DNA of 59,012 bases from Nostoc sp. CHAB 5836. Lineage in GTDB: Bacteria; Cyanobacteriota; Cyanobacteriia; Cyanobacteriales; Nostocaceae. Below, one piece after another: positions 26,183 to 34,954 of this stretch. The position numbers and the translations under genes are program-made. Location: NCBI RefSeq assembly GCF_020829445.1, contig NZ_JAIVFV010000025.1, positions 1 through 59,012 of the forward strand. The letters run 5' to 3'. Under the pieces are notes generated by a model that was not told where the DNA came from, did no database searches, and saw nothing but the letters and a program-made list of their open reading frames with translations. Within the stretch, counting starts at the first letter, position 1; each line of letters begins with the position of its first letter.

Positions 26183-29100
26183 TTACAACTGACATTCTCG
26201 ACTGAGTACCAAGCGTCCATCAGTAAGTCGATAAACCCCTTGTGGTTCAACTATTGCATCGCCTTTTTTCCAAGTTCCCGATCTTGGTTCAACACTTCGC
26301 ACCTCACCAGTCGAATAGATTGAGGTAGAAACATCGTTACGGCTGTTACGTAAAGCACCAGAACCCGTGATGAAGAATGTACCCTGCTGCTTGGAACTAC
26401 GTGAAATGCAACTATTGGCGATCAGTGCATTGGTATCGATAACCTTTGGGGATAATTCTGTGAAGCTGTTTTGGATAGAACTGGTATCGGGTGCATTAAT
26501 TTTAATTACACCTGATACACCTAATTCGGAACTTGCAGTAATATCGCTTTTTTCGGTTAGCTTTGTCCGCGACTCGATACCGAAAATACCTTGCGAGTTG
26601 ATTTGGACGTTTCCACCTGTGCCAGTGTATGTATTCGCCTTGATATCGCTGTTTTCTTCGGGGATGGCGACAATAAATTTAGAGTTGATATTGATATTAC
26701 CGCCATCGCCACCAGCTTGGCTTCTACCTGCGGAGGTTGAAATGAAAGCGCCACCGCGCAACAGTAAGAAATCAGCGATATCAAGGGTGATGTCACCACC
26801 ATTACCTGCATTGGTTGAAGAAACGATCGCACCGCGTTTTCCCGAAATTTCGATAAAATTAGCATGAATTCTAATATCTCCAGCGTCACCCCTATCTGTA
26901 CTACCAGAGGCAATTTGAGCATTATCACGTATATGAAGATTATTGGTAGTAATATCTATATCACCACCTTTACCGTTAGCCCCTTTCTGAACTGATGATG
27001 TTAGACCAGTTAATAACCCAAACTCACTGTCTGAACCAGTCAGGATAATCTTATCAGCTTGTACTGTTAAATTACCCCCGTTTCCATTTCCAAAAGTTGC
27101 TGATGATATCTGCGATTCTTCTTGTACATTTAATAGTTGAGTTTTGATGCTGATATTGCCTGCGTTACCTGTAGTTTCATCGTCAACCTGAGTTCTGATA
27201 CCACCATTTTTTCCACCACGTAAATCAATTTGACTAGCATTAATCGTAATATTCCCAGCATTACCTTGATTGAATGTGCCGGCAGAGATTAGTCCGCCAT
27301 TGCTGAGGTTTAAGCGTCCTGTTGTAACGTCAATGCTTCCCCCAGAACCAATTCCGCCATTTTGTAATTCTGCAAATAAACCTGATGGCTCAAGTGAACC
27401 ATCTAGTCGTTCTCTACCAACCCCAGTAATATCAATAGAATCAGTGGCACGAACCACCAAATTACCCCCTTGTCCCCGCCCCTGTACCACTGAGCTTGAG
27501 ATGTTTCCACCATTACTCAACCGTAACCGTTCTGTATAAATTTTTATCGTGCCACCTTGCACATCGGCATTACTTGCATACACGCTCGAGGTTATGTCAG
27601 TGATCTTTGGTGGAGTCAACCCATCCAATTCTACATCTTTGGCGTGGATAGTAATATTCCCGGCATTACCACTGCTTTGAGTGGATGTGGCGTTTATACT
27701 TCCTCCTTGAGTTAGGGAGAGTCGAGGTGTTTTAATTGTTACATTACTCCCATTTCCCGTTGCCATGTAAGTTCTACTTGATATGTTACCTTCGCTGCTA
27801 ATCTCTACGTATTCACTAGCTTTAATAAAAATGTTACCTGCATTTGCATTTGTATTAAATGTATCGCTCAAAATATCACCGTCATCTTTGAGATTGAGTC
27901 GCTGGGTTTCAATGATGATATCCCCTCCTATTACTCGATTTTGAGTTGCAACTGGTACACCAGAAAAGAATGTTGATATATTACCTTGAGCCACCTCAAC
28001 CGCATTCCGAGCTTGATTTGGACTTGGAAGTGGTTCATCAAAAAAGAATGTTGATATACGACTGTGAGTCACCTCAACCGCATTCCGAGCCTGAATGGAA
28101 ATAGAACCGACACTTCCACTACCAGATGCAATTGCTGCCACTCCAGAATCGAAAGATGGGTTTTGAACTCGCAAAGTGCCTGTTTCAATCCGCAAATTAC
28201 CTGTTGAACCAGAGCCATCGCTGTCTAACATTAAAAAGCCATCATCAGTGATATTAACAGCATCTGTTGCTCGCACAGTTAAGCTTCCTCCATTGCCTAC
28301 ACCATCAGTGTCAACAGAGATAAAAGCACCATTGATGTTAACCGACTCTCTAGCATTGAAGGTGAGGTTCCCTCCATTACCTTTGCCATAGGTCGATGTA
28401 GAGATAATACTTGTATTTTCTGCTGTTCCATTTCCGGTAATTGTGATTTTTCCCGCATTGATAGTAACATCACCACCCGCACCCGTAGCATCAGCATCGC
28501 TGTCGGAATAAATCATACTCCTGTTACCGAGAGTTACTACATCGCGGGCTTGAATTTGAATATCACCACCCTTCGCCGCACCAGATGTAACGCTCCGAAC
28601 GACAGAACGATTGTCTAAATTAAATTGAGTCGCATCAACAATAATTGAGCCGCCATTGAAACTATATATATCCAAACGGTTTCCGTTTAGCCCAATTTTT
28701 CCACCAAATAGCTCAATTGCACTATTTTCACCTCTAGCGAAAATCCTTCCATTCGTTAAGTTGATGGGTGCCCGTCGGAAATTTTCTCTTAACTTAAAAC
28801 CCAATGAGGAGCCATTGACATTCAGATCAAGGGTTGTATCTCCACCCACTGCTCCCAATTTCACTTGTCCGTTTTTAGTAAACAACAAACTACCATCCAA
28901 GGCAATTTCACCACCCATAAGTGCTAAAGTACTGCCAGTACCAACGCCCAAACCACCAACAGCATCTCCCTGAGAATTCCGAATCACTGCTTGGCTACTA
29001 ATACTTCCTGGTTGCGAACCAAACTGCAACCCAATTGGTACATTGATAGCCAACAACGGCACCGCTTGGGAATTTGTAGCGCTAAACTCTACACCATTGG

Positions 29101-29557
29101 GAAAGACTAAGCTATTTGCTGTCGTCCCCAGAAATGATCCCTGTATATCTAACTGGGCATTTTTCCCAAACACAATCCCATTAGGATTTAGCAAAAACAA
29201 ATTCGCATTACCCAATACCCCCAAAGTCCCGAAAATATTCGATGAGTTCCCACCAGTAACGCGAGAAAAGATATTTGTTATCCCCTGTGGATTGGCGAAA
29301 TAAACGCCTCGGCCAACACCGACGTTAAAATCTTGAAAACTGTGAAATAGGTTAGTGCCACGAGTCGCACCGCCCTCGATGCGGTCATCATCTTTATTAA
29401 TCGGAATGACTTGCGATCGCTCTATCCCAAGAGTGTTATCGGGAGTTAATTGAGCAAAAGTAGGGTGAATCGAAACTGCGATACCTAGGGTAAGCTCCGC
29501 TAACGCTCCCACCCACCCTATCAATCCTGCTACACCAAACCGCAAAATTTTCACCAT
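26183..29557 (-). CDS. TpsA exoprotein, filamentous haemagglutinin N-terminal domain
   Basis: 1124 residues. A long signal peptide (about 1-36, ending TFAQ) is followed by the TPS secretion domain (about 40-250) with GGATRGTNLFHSFQDFNV, GITNIFSRVTGGNSSNIFGTL and NANLFLLNPNGIVFG, the NPNG motif recognised by TpsB. From about 300 to 1040 the chain is a repetitive beta-helix (GNAGNITI, GGNLTVRATDSI, GNGGNLTVQADKI). The C-terminal segment has two cysteines (NSCISRSS, SRECQL) and a conserved end, GVYRLTDGRLVLS, usual in cyanobacterial members. It is a large surface or secreted protein; adhesin function is inferred. It is followed by 20 bases upstream of it by the DUF928 gene, likely the same operon. 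Confidence 0.94.
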   Translation of the reverse strand: MVKILRFGVAGLIGWVGALAELTLGIAVSIHPTFAQLTPDNTLGIERSQVIPINKDDDRIEGGATRGTNLFHSFQDFNVGVGRGVYFANPQGITNIFSRVTGGNSSNIFGTLGVLGNANLFLLNPNGIVFGKNAQLDIQGSFLGTTANSLVFPNGVEFSATNSQAVPLLAINVPIGLQFGSQPGSISSQAVIRNSQGDAVGGLGVGTGSTLALMGGEIALDGSLLFTKNGQVKLGAVGGDTTLDLNVNGSSLGFKLRENFRRAPINLTNGRIFARGENSAIELFGGKIGLNGNRLDIYSFNGGSIIVDATQFNLDNRSVVRSVTSGAAKGGDIQIQARDVVTLGNRSMIYSDSDADATGAGGDVTINAGKITITGNGTAENTSIISTSTYGKGNGGNLTFNARESVNINGAFISVDTDGVGNGGSLTVRATDAVNITDDGFLMLDSDGSGSTGNLRIETGTLRVQNPSFDSGVAAIASGSGSVGSISIQARNAVEVTHSRISTFFFDEPLPSPNQARNAVEVAQGNISTFFSGVPVATQNRVIGGDIIIETQRLNLKDDGDILSDTFNTNANAGNIFIKASEYVEISSEGNISSRTYMATGNGSNVTIKTPRLSLTQGGSINATSTQSSGNAGNITIHAKDVELDGLTPPKITDITSSVYASNADVQGGTIKIYTERLRLSNGGNISSSVVQGRGQGGNLVVRATDSIDITGVGRERLDGSLEPSGLFAELQNGGIGSGGSIDVTTGRLNLSNGGLISAGTFNQGNAGNITINASQIDLRGGKNGGIRTQVDDETTGNAGNISIKTQLLNVQEESQISSATFGNGNGGNLTVQADKIILTGSDSEFGLLTGLTSSVQKGANGKGGDIDITTNNLHIRDNAQIASGSTDRGDAGDIRIHANFIEISGKRGAIVSSTNAGNGGDITLDIADFLLLRGGAFISTSAGRSQAGGDGGNININSKFIVAIPEENSDIKANTYTGTGGNVQINSQGIFGIESRTKLTEKSDITASSELGVSGVIKINAPDTSSIQNSFTELSPKVIDTNALIANSCISRSSKQQGTFFITGSGALRNSRNDVSTSIYSTGEVRSVEPRSGTWKKGDAIVEPQGVYRLTDGRLVLSRECQL

Positions 29558-29577
29558 TTCTATTCTCCCTACTCCCT

Positions 29578-30309
29578 CTATATTTTTTCGTTTATAATTC
29601 TCTGGATATCTTCGATGCGTTGTTTGATAATTTTGAGATCAACTTCGCTTCCTGTGGCAATTTCAGACTGTGCGAGTTCTTGAACTAAACTTGATCCAGT
29701 TTCATCCAATTTACCATTATTGGTTGCTTTCAATGCTTCTTCAAATGCTTCATACCACAGTTCATTCTCAGCATAATAATTTATCCTTTCTCGAATGTTA
29801 GAAAATTCCTTCTTTACTAGTGATTGACGATTGATGACAGTAAATTCTGCATTGCTAACAATTGGACGCGTTTCACAGTCAATTGCGATTTGCCAAAAAT
29901 AGGTTTTACCTACAGTCAATTCCGGATAATCTAGAGGAAGTTTGAGTTTGTTAATCCCGACTGTTGTTGGTATTTCTTTAACTTTGCCGATTTGTTTAAC
30001 GTTTGTCGCGGAATCGAATTCAAAGAGTCTCAATCGCACGGTTTGGGAACTTGACATATACCAAGCAAGCATTGGACGTGTGGAAGCGGTTTTACCGATA
30101 AATGTCACAGGTGCAAGCTGTGTCATCGAGATACCGCTACTCGAACATCCACGCGAACCACCCGCACGGGAATATCCACTGGCAGGTTTGCGATCGCGTG
30201 GTTTAAACTCAGCATATGCAGGGACGGCGCTAATTAAAAAAACCACTCCCACAACCAAACTTGTAACTCTGCGGCTATATAGCCAAAATCCCAAATATTG
30301 ATGACTCAT
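29578..30309 (-). CDS. DUF928 protein with signal peptide
   Basis: 243 residues. A hydrophobic segment (about 14-33, ending AYAEF) is probably a signal peptide. The DUF928 pattern follows: GSRGC near 55, LAPVTFIGKTASTRPMLAWYMSSSQTVRLRLFEF, then LDYPELTVGKTYFWQIAIDC, a fibronectin-like domain with two conserved cysteines. The C-terminal helical part (LWYEAFEEALKATNNGK) is typical too. Its function is unknown, but the family regularly occurs next to TPR-CHAT and haemagglutinin genes in cyanobacteria. It lies upstream of tpsA in the same direction with a 20-base gap. Confidence 0.9.
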   Translation of the reverse strand: MSHQYLGFWLYSRRVTSLVVGVVFLISAVPAYAEFKPRDRKPASGYSRAGGSRGCSSSGISMTQLAPVTFIGKTASTRPMLAWYMSSSQTVRLRLFEFDSATNVKQIGKVKEIPTTVGINKLKLPLDYPELTVGKTYFWQIAIDCETRPIVSNAEFTVINRQSLVKKEFSNIRERINYYAENELWYEAFEEALKATNNGKLDETGSSLVQELAQSEIATGSEVDLKIIKQRIEDIQRIINEKI

Positions 30310-30333
30310 GGTAAATGCTAGTAATTGTATAAG

Positions 30334-30473
30334 TAACGCAATGTGCGACTTATTCTTGGAACCCCGCTTCCATTCCTCTCCCCCACAGTCCGAGAGGCTT
30401 TGATTTTTGCTCCCCTTCCCTCGTAGGGAAGGGGTTGGGGGTTAGGTTTGAGAGAAAGTCGCACATAGCGTTA
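30334..30473. repeat. MITE-like element, family D (intact copy)
   Basis: Inverted ends TAACGCAATGTGCGACTT and AAGTCGCACATAGCGTTA. The interior holds CTCCCCTTCCCTCGTAGGGA and GGGGTTGGGGGTTAGG. Its terminal TA is also the first TA of the family A-like element that follows. Confidence 0.8.
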
Positions 30474-30592
30474 AGTAAGTCGGTGAGAAGAAATCAAACT
30501 AGGTTAAGTAATGTAAAAAATTTTGACATTAGTTTGTAGTGAGGGCTTCAGCCCTCACTACAAACCTTTAATTATTGGCGCCCCTCTACTTA
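30472..30592. repeat. Family A-like element with a different centre
   Basis: Outer ends TAAGTAAGTCGGTGAGAAGA and GGCGCCCCTCTACTTA are family A ends, but the heptamer centre is replaced by the 34-base perfect palindrome at 30532-30565 (GTTTGTAGTGAGGGCTTC and its complement). The palindrome resembles that at 7184-7229. Confidence 0.7.
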
Positions 30593-30626
30593 GTTATCTA
30601 CTAAAATCTTGACCTCTCTGTTTGCA

Positions 30627-30784
30627 GACTATAGGGCAATACGGTTCACTTAAGGCTAAAACTCTGAGTAAAAGTCAGTTTTTTTAACGAACCGCCATCG
30701 CGTAGCGTCTCCCCTTGGGAGAAGGGCGCCAAGGACGCAAAGAGAAGAAAGAAATGCTTAACTGAACTGTATTGGACTATAGGG
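30627..30784. repeat. Family E element with 10-bp flanking direct repeats
   Basis: The element is 30637-30774, with ends CAATACGGTTCACTTAAG and CTTAACTGAACTGTATTG. It is flanked by perfect direct repeats GACTATAGGG at 30627-30636 and 30775-30784, as expected for a target duplication. The interior includes CGCGTAGCGTCTCCCC and GACGCAAAGAGAAGAAA. A second copy is at 53843-53988. Confidence 0.85.
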
Positions 30785-30817
30785 TACACACAAGTCCTAA
30801 AAATCTAGTTTTATCGG

Positions 30818-30910
30818 TAGGACTTACGCAAAATATCTCTCAAACTCTCATTCCTCCGTTTACTCTGTGCCTCTGCGGTTCGTTATTCCGTAACTCGTGC
30901 GTAAGTCCTA
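30818..30910. repeat. MITE-like element, family I
   Basis: Ends TAGGACTTACGCA and TGCGTAAGTCCTA are perfect inverted repeats. The interior is CTCTCAAACTCTCATTCCTC, then CTGTGCCTCTGCGGTTCG. A left half occurs at 33968-34012. Confidence 0.8.
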
Positions 30911-30969
30911 ATCGGATATGTTATGCCGTAGGCTAACGCACCATCCCAGATTAAATTTGTTTTAAAATC

Positions 30970-31133
30970 TAAGAGGATGTTTTAAAAGTCCTCTTGTTGG
31001 TAACAAAACGTTTTAGATCCCCCTAAATCCCCCGATAAATTGGGGGACTTTAATTCTTCCCCCTTTTTTAGGGGGGTTAGGGGGGATCAACAAGTACCTA
31101 AAATCACACTCAAATACTTTTTAAACATCCTCT
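30970..31133. repeat. MITE-like element, family B (copy 4)
   Basis: Ends TAAGAGGATGTTTTAAAAGT and ACTTTTTAAACATCCTCTA. The interior has CAAAACGTTTTAGATCCCCC and TTAGGGGGGTTAGGGGGGAT. Its last bases overlap the stop codon (TAG, 31132-31134 on the minus strand) of the histidine kinase gene. Confidence 0.85.
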
Positions 31134-33033
31134 AAAAGTCCTTCGGAGATTTCCAACTAAGTTCGCATATTGTTCCGCGAGGGGAAAGGGATTCCCGTCG
31201 AAACTCTCCTCCTAATTGTCTGGCGAGTAGTTTAGAATGTTTTGTGCCTCTATTTTCGAGTTTTGATTTAATCCCACAACCGTTATCTTTGACACATAAA
31301 TTGTATTCACTTGCACTACAAACACCTGTTGCTTGAACACGTTTTACTCCTTGGGCATGTTTGCCAACATTACACAAAGCTTCTTCCAGAAAAAGACAGA
31401 TTTCACGTTTGTGTTCCATGCTTAAATATTTATCATCAATCGGGTCAAAATTGCGAATTTTGACTTTTAACGTTTTAAAATATTCAAAATCGTGACGATC
31501 TAATGTACTTGAATAAACTTCATATAACAAATCATGAAGCGGTCGGTTCAATTCGAGGATCAATCCGCTTCCTAAACGCAAACTCTCTTCTGTGGTTAAT
31601 GTTTCGAGTTTGAGAAATTCGCCAATTTCCCGAATTTCTCGATCAAGCTTTTCAAATTGTCTCAGGAGTTCTTCTTCGGGTAAATCTTTAGCACGCATAT
31701 GCTTTAATCCATAGGCGAGAGTTTGTAGAGGCCCATTATGAATTACGGTAAAAGTGTGTTGAATTGTGCTTTGACGTTCGTTAATTTGCGATCGCAAGAA
31801 TTTGTCGTGCTGGTAAAATGCAAAAGCACTCAAGCCAACCCCATTCACAGCTAATATAATCAAACTGGGTGCTACAGGAATCCATATACCCCACAACCAC
31901 AGCATCACATAGCCGTAGCTAAATAGACAAACTCCCGCTACAACAACACTAAATAGATTTTTCCAGACAGATTGGGTAAGTCGTCCAACAATAATCGGCA
32001 GAAAACCCCAAATAACTATCCATGTGTATTCTCCCATATCTGCCCAACTGTGCAACATTGGGCGACCATCAATTACAGTACTGAGAATTTGACTGATGAC
32101 GTGAGCATGATAGTCAACACCGTAAATTTGACCTTTTAATTCTAATGTTGGCAAAGCCGACGTATAAAAAATATCACCACCACTCAGATTTCGGTTGCCA
32201 ATTAACACAATGCGATCGCGCAACAATTTTGTATAAATATTCTGATTTTTCTCATTCAGGATATCGCGCAGCGACACAACATGAAAAGGCTGATAATTGT
32301 TGCGGAAGTTCATCAAAATTGACAATCCTCCATCCTCATGATTAAGGCTCACATATCCACCAAAATTATCAGTTACCCGGGTAAACTCCGTTCCCTGAAT
32401 CATGATTGTATTCTGGTCATTTTTCCCCGTTTTTAACTCAATTTTTTTCGTTTTTAAGTACCTACTAACTAACTGTAGCACCAGAGAATATTTATCTTCT
32501 TTGTCATTTTTCGGGTTCGTTGTATATAACAAATAGCGTCGATTTTTACTATCTGCATCAGTAAATAAATCAACAAATCCAATTTGTTCGGGTGGCAAAG
32601 TTCGGGGTGGAGAAATCTGCCCTGGTGGTAAGATTTTTTCAATACCAATAATATTAGTATGTTGCCGCCACACCTTGGCGAGTTCTTCGCCACCAGGTTC
32701 AACGGGAACATTTTTGAATATATCTAGCCCAATTGCTAGCGGTTTATAGGTTTCCAGCTTGGTGAGTAACTCTGCAATCTTCCCATCTGGAACCGGATAT
32801 TGCTTAACCCATTCAATATCTTTTTCGTCGATCCCCACAATGACTACACGCTCATCGAGTTTTTCTGCGGGACGCAGACGTAACATGGTATCGAGGAACA
32901 TCCACTCTAAAGATTGCATTCCTCCAAGCATACGGATCAAGATCACTAACACCAACACCAATATTCCCGGAGGTGCAGCAAGAGACCATAATCCCAATTC
33001 TTGGTAAATGCAATTCCAGATTCTCTTTCTCAT
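31132..33033 (-). CDS. CHASE2-domain sensor histidine kinase
   Basis: 633 residues. One membrane helix lies near the N terminus (about 20-38), then an extracytoplasmic CHASE2 domain (about 45-330; VVIVGIDEKDIEWVKQYPVPDGKIAELL, KPLAIGLDIF, RDRIVLIGN, YGVDYHAHVISQIL). Three more helices span about 345-415, then a short coiled region and the kinase core: HNGPLQTLAYGLKHMR (NarL-type H-box histidine), HATPase N-box EEALCNVGKHAQG and G-box DNGCGI. The ligand of CHASE2 is unknown. The gene follows its response regulator by 14 bases. The TAG stop lies in a family B element end, so the C terminus may have been altered there. Confidence 0.93.
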   Translation of the reverse strand: MRKRIWNCIYQELGLWSLAAPPGILVLVLVILIRMLGGMQSLEWMFLDTMLRLRPAEKLDERVVIVGIDEKDIEWVKQYPVPDGKIAELLTKLETYKPLAIGLDIFKNVPVEPGGEELAKVWRQHTNIIGIEKILPPGQISPPRTLPPEQIGFVDLFTDADSKNRRYLLYTTNPKNDKEDKYSLVLQLVSRYLKTKKIELKTGKNDQNTIMIQGTEFTRVTDNFGGYVSLNHEDGGLSILMNFRNNYQPFHVVSLRDILNEKNQNIYTKLLRDRIVLIGNRNLSGGDIFYTSALPTLELKGQIYGVDYHAHVISQILSTVIDGRPMLHSWADMGEYTWIVIWGFLPIIVGRLTQSVWKNLFSVVVAGVCLFSYGYVMLWLWGIWIPVAPSLIILAVNGVGLSAFAFYQHDKFLRSQINERQSTIQHTFTVIHNGPLQTLAYGLKHMRAKDLPEEELLRQFEKLDREIREIGEFLKLETLTTEESLRLGSGLILELNRPLHDLLYEVYSSTLDRHDFEYFKTLKVKIRNFDPIDDKYLSMEHKREICLFLEEALCNVGKHAQGVKRVQATGVCSASEYNLCVKDNGCGIKSKLENRGTKHSKLLARQLGGEFRRESLSPRGTICELSWKSPKDF

Positions 33034-33047
33034 GTAGTTTGTCTGGT

Positions 33048-33710
33048 TTAATCAATTAAACCTTCTTCACGGGAACGAACTTCGGTTTGGATTCGCATAT
33101 TCTTACCACCTTGTTTGCACTCTTCAGGATATACTCCCAAAACATCCTGAATCTTCGTCCAGTAAGTGCGCACTGCTCGTTCTGATTTATACATTCTCTC
33201 CGCGATCGCCTTATCTGTCAAACTCTCTTCAAAAGCCAACCGCAACACCTCTGACCATTCTGGTTTGAGTTCGATCCCGGTTTTGATGTCTTTGGTGTGA
33301 GTTGCACCATGAAGTGCCAAATTAACCCGCATTAGCATTTCTGATTCGGGTAATCCTTTGTTTGCGATCGCAAACCCACCTTGATGATTATCAATCTCGT
33401 GTTTGATCCGGATTAACGCTTTCACATAACTAGTTTGCACCATGAAATTTTGATGGGGATCTTCTTGGAGCAAAGTTTGCAACAGCTTAATTCCGGTATC
33501 AATTTCTGCTGTCTCCCCTTGCTGATTGGGAATTGATAAATCCATCACAATCAGGTCAAACTGGTGAAATTGAAGTTTAGAAAGTGTCTCTTTTGCTGTC
33601 TGAGCTTTAATAATAGAAGCTTCAGCATACTCTCTACTTAATACATCCAGAGTCCCAGTCAAAATTAATTGATGGTCATCGACAACAAGAATACCCAGCT
33701 TTTTTTCCAC
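33048..33710 (-). CDS. Response regulator, NarL/LuxR type
   Basis: 220 residues. Receiver domain (1-135): acidic pair D11-D12, phospho-acceptor Asp57 in LIVMDLSIP, Thr/Ser region FMVQTSY and the lysine of IANKGLP. The C-terminal part (about 150-195) is a LuxR-like helix-turn-helix with LAFEESLTDKAIAERMYKSERAVRTYWTKIQDVLGV, followed by a basic tail. It precedes the CHASE2 kinase by 14 bases, and both are probably made from one mRNA as a two-component pair. By position it is a good candidate regulator of the DUF928-TpsA-CHAT-TpsB genes downstream, though no binding site could be recognised. Confidence 0.92.
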   Translation of the reverse strand: MEKKLGILVVDDHQLILTGTLDVLSREYAEASIIKAQTAKETLSKLQFHQFDLIVMDLSIPNQQGETAEIDTGIKLLQTLLQEDPHQNFMVQTSYVKALIRIKHEIDNHQGGFAIANKGLPESEMLMRVNLALHGATHTKDIKTGIELKPEWSEVLRLAFEESLTDKAIAERMYKSERAVRTYWTKIQDVLGVYPEECKQGGKNMRIQTEVRSREEGLID

Positions 33711-33745
33711 TGGTAAATCTCCATAAACTTGATGTTTTTTAATAC

Positions 33746-33832
33746 TTATCTATACCATATTTCCACCAGTTGTTTCGGAGCCAACTGTATAAGGGTTTCA
33801 CGGTCTACTTCAAGAGGTAGGCTTTTTTCCAT
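33746..33832 (-). pseudogene. Possible fragment of an IS66-like transposase N terminus
   Basis: A 28-codon frame from ATG to TAA encodes MEKSLPLEVDRETLIQLAPK then QLVEIWYR. The pattern (I/V)DRExLxQLxxxQLVE resembles the N termini of cyanobacterial IS66-family transposases. It stops abruptly. The match is from memory and the fragment is too short to be sure. Confidence 0.3.
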
Positions 33833-33967
33833 AATTGTGATACTCCGCCTCGGATGTCACACTTGTCAATACCCCCTTAGCCTGAATCCTTACGCAATGA
33901 TTAGCTGTTTCTCCCAAGTGGTAATTTCTAACTTCAACTGGGAGCGATCGCCAATCCGTCTCTAGAC

Positions 33968-34168
33968 TAGGACTTACACAAAAACCCTCTTAAACTCTCA
34001 TTCCTCCGTGACGCGCCAGTTGCTTCTTCCTTCTCCCTTGGCGCTAGCCTCTCCCTTTGGGAGAAGGGGAGACGCTAACGCGATTGCGGTAGCCTGCGGC
34101 AAGCCGAAGCGTCTACGTTAAAAAAATTGACTTTGGCAAAGAGTTTTAGCCTTAACTGAACTGTATTG
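33968..34168. repeat. Compound of a family I half and a family E half
   Basis: 33968-34012 repeats the left half of family I (TAGGACTTACACAAAAACCC...CTCATTCCTCCGTGACGCG). Then 34013-34168 is a family E element in reverse with one intact end (TTAACTGAACTGTATTG, ending 34168) and a centre of GC-rich palindromes (GCCTGCGGCAAGCCGAAGCG, TCTCCCTTTGGGAGA). Its intact end codes for the C terminus of the neighbouring MNIO partner protein. Confidence 0.75.
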
Positions 34169-34942
34169 GCTTATAAAGCCTTTTTTAGCTAATATCTCCA
34201 GGTCTTCAAGGTTTAGAGACAATTGTGTACATAGATCCTCCCCGCTACGCTGACCATTACAAGCCAATAAGACCTCACCCATTCGAGATCCTATTGGCTT
34301 GATCTGCAACTGATTTGTCGAAGACATGGTTAAAAGTAGATAGTACTCACCTTGAAGCCCAGCTTCAGGCATTCGGCTCTCACTCAAGGTTGTGAGCAGA
34401 CTATTAGGCTGATGCCGAAAAAAGACAATGCGATATTTAGGATTCAAATCAGGAAAGAAATCTTTCAGATCCCCAATTTGGAAGCTGTTATTGCCAGCTC
34501 CCTGTTCGGGAATAAACTTCGTCAGAAAAAGTACACACAGTTCAAAACGCAAAATTTCTTCTAGAAATTCGTTTTGGAGCAAGCCTTGTTCAAGTTGTGC
34601 CAGCAAGAACTCTCCAAAGCGAACGGCTTCCTGCTCGTAATAAAAATTGCGCGGCGGCTGTATCTGCCAGTAAATATCAAATACCTGGTTAAGATTCTGA
34701 AAATTTAAGAGTGTACAGGTTTTTGGCAAGATATTTACCAACATACTAAGACGAAATGAACGATGGAGCATTCTCCCAATACCAATGCCAGGCAACTGAG
34801 CCAAAAATACCAGGCGCTGATATTCCCGAGAAGTTAAATCAAATACCCTCAGAGCCTGCTCAGGACTGGTTAAAACTTGGAAGCAAAACTCTGGAGACAT
34901 GACTAACTCAGATAAAGCCTGTTGAAACCCTAAAAGCGCCAT
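34118..34942 (-). CDS. Partner protein of the MNIO enzyme
   Basis: 274 residues, starting 12 bases after the MNIO stop with AGGAATAA as ribosome-binding site. Residues 1-80 (FQQALSELVMSPEFCFQVLTSPEQALRVFDLTSREYQRLVFLAQLPGIG...RSFRLSMLVNILPKTCTLL) match the helical type of protein encoded next to DUF692 enzymes in RiPP clusters (compare MbnC, TglI). Residues about 215-258 (GSRMGEVLLACNGQRSGEDLCTQLSLNLEDLEILAKKGFIS) look like a PqqD-type winged helix, the fold used to bind leader peptides. It probably holds the precursor for the oxidase. The last 16 residues (QYSSVKAKTLCQSQFF) and the stop are encoded by the end of a family E repeat, so the original C terminus was probably shorter or different. 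Confidence 0.75.
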   Translation of the reverse strand: MALLGFQQALSELVMSPEFCFQVLTSPEQALRVFDLTSREYQRLVFLAQLPGIGIGRMLHRSFRLSMLVNILPKTCTLLNFQNLNQVFDIYWQIQPPRNFYYEQEAVRFGEFLLAQLEQGLLQNEFLEEILRFELCVLFLTKFIPEQGAGNNSFQIGDLKDFFPDLNPKYRIVFFRHQPNSLLTTLSESRMPEAGLQGEYYLLLTMSSTNQLQIKPIGSRMGEVLLACNGQRSGEDLCTQLSLNLEDLEILAKKGFISQYSSVKAKTLCQSQFF

Positions 34943-34954
34943 GAAGTTATTCCT

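Noticed and set aside
26367..26867. 166-codon plus-strand frame inside tpsA
   Set aside because: It is an antisense frame of the repetitive beta-helix region and has no domain or ribosome-binding site.
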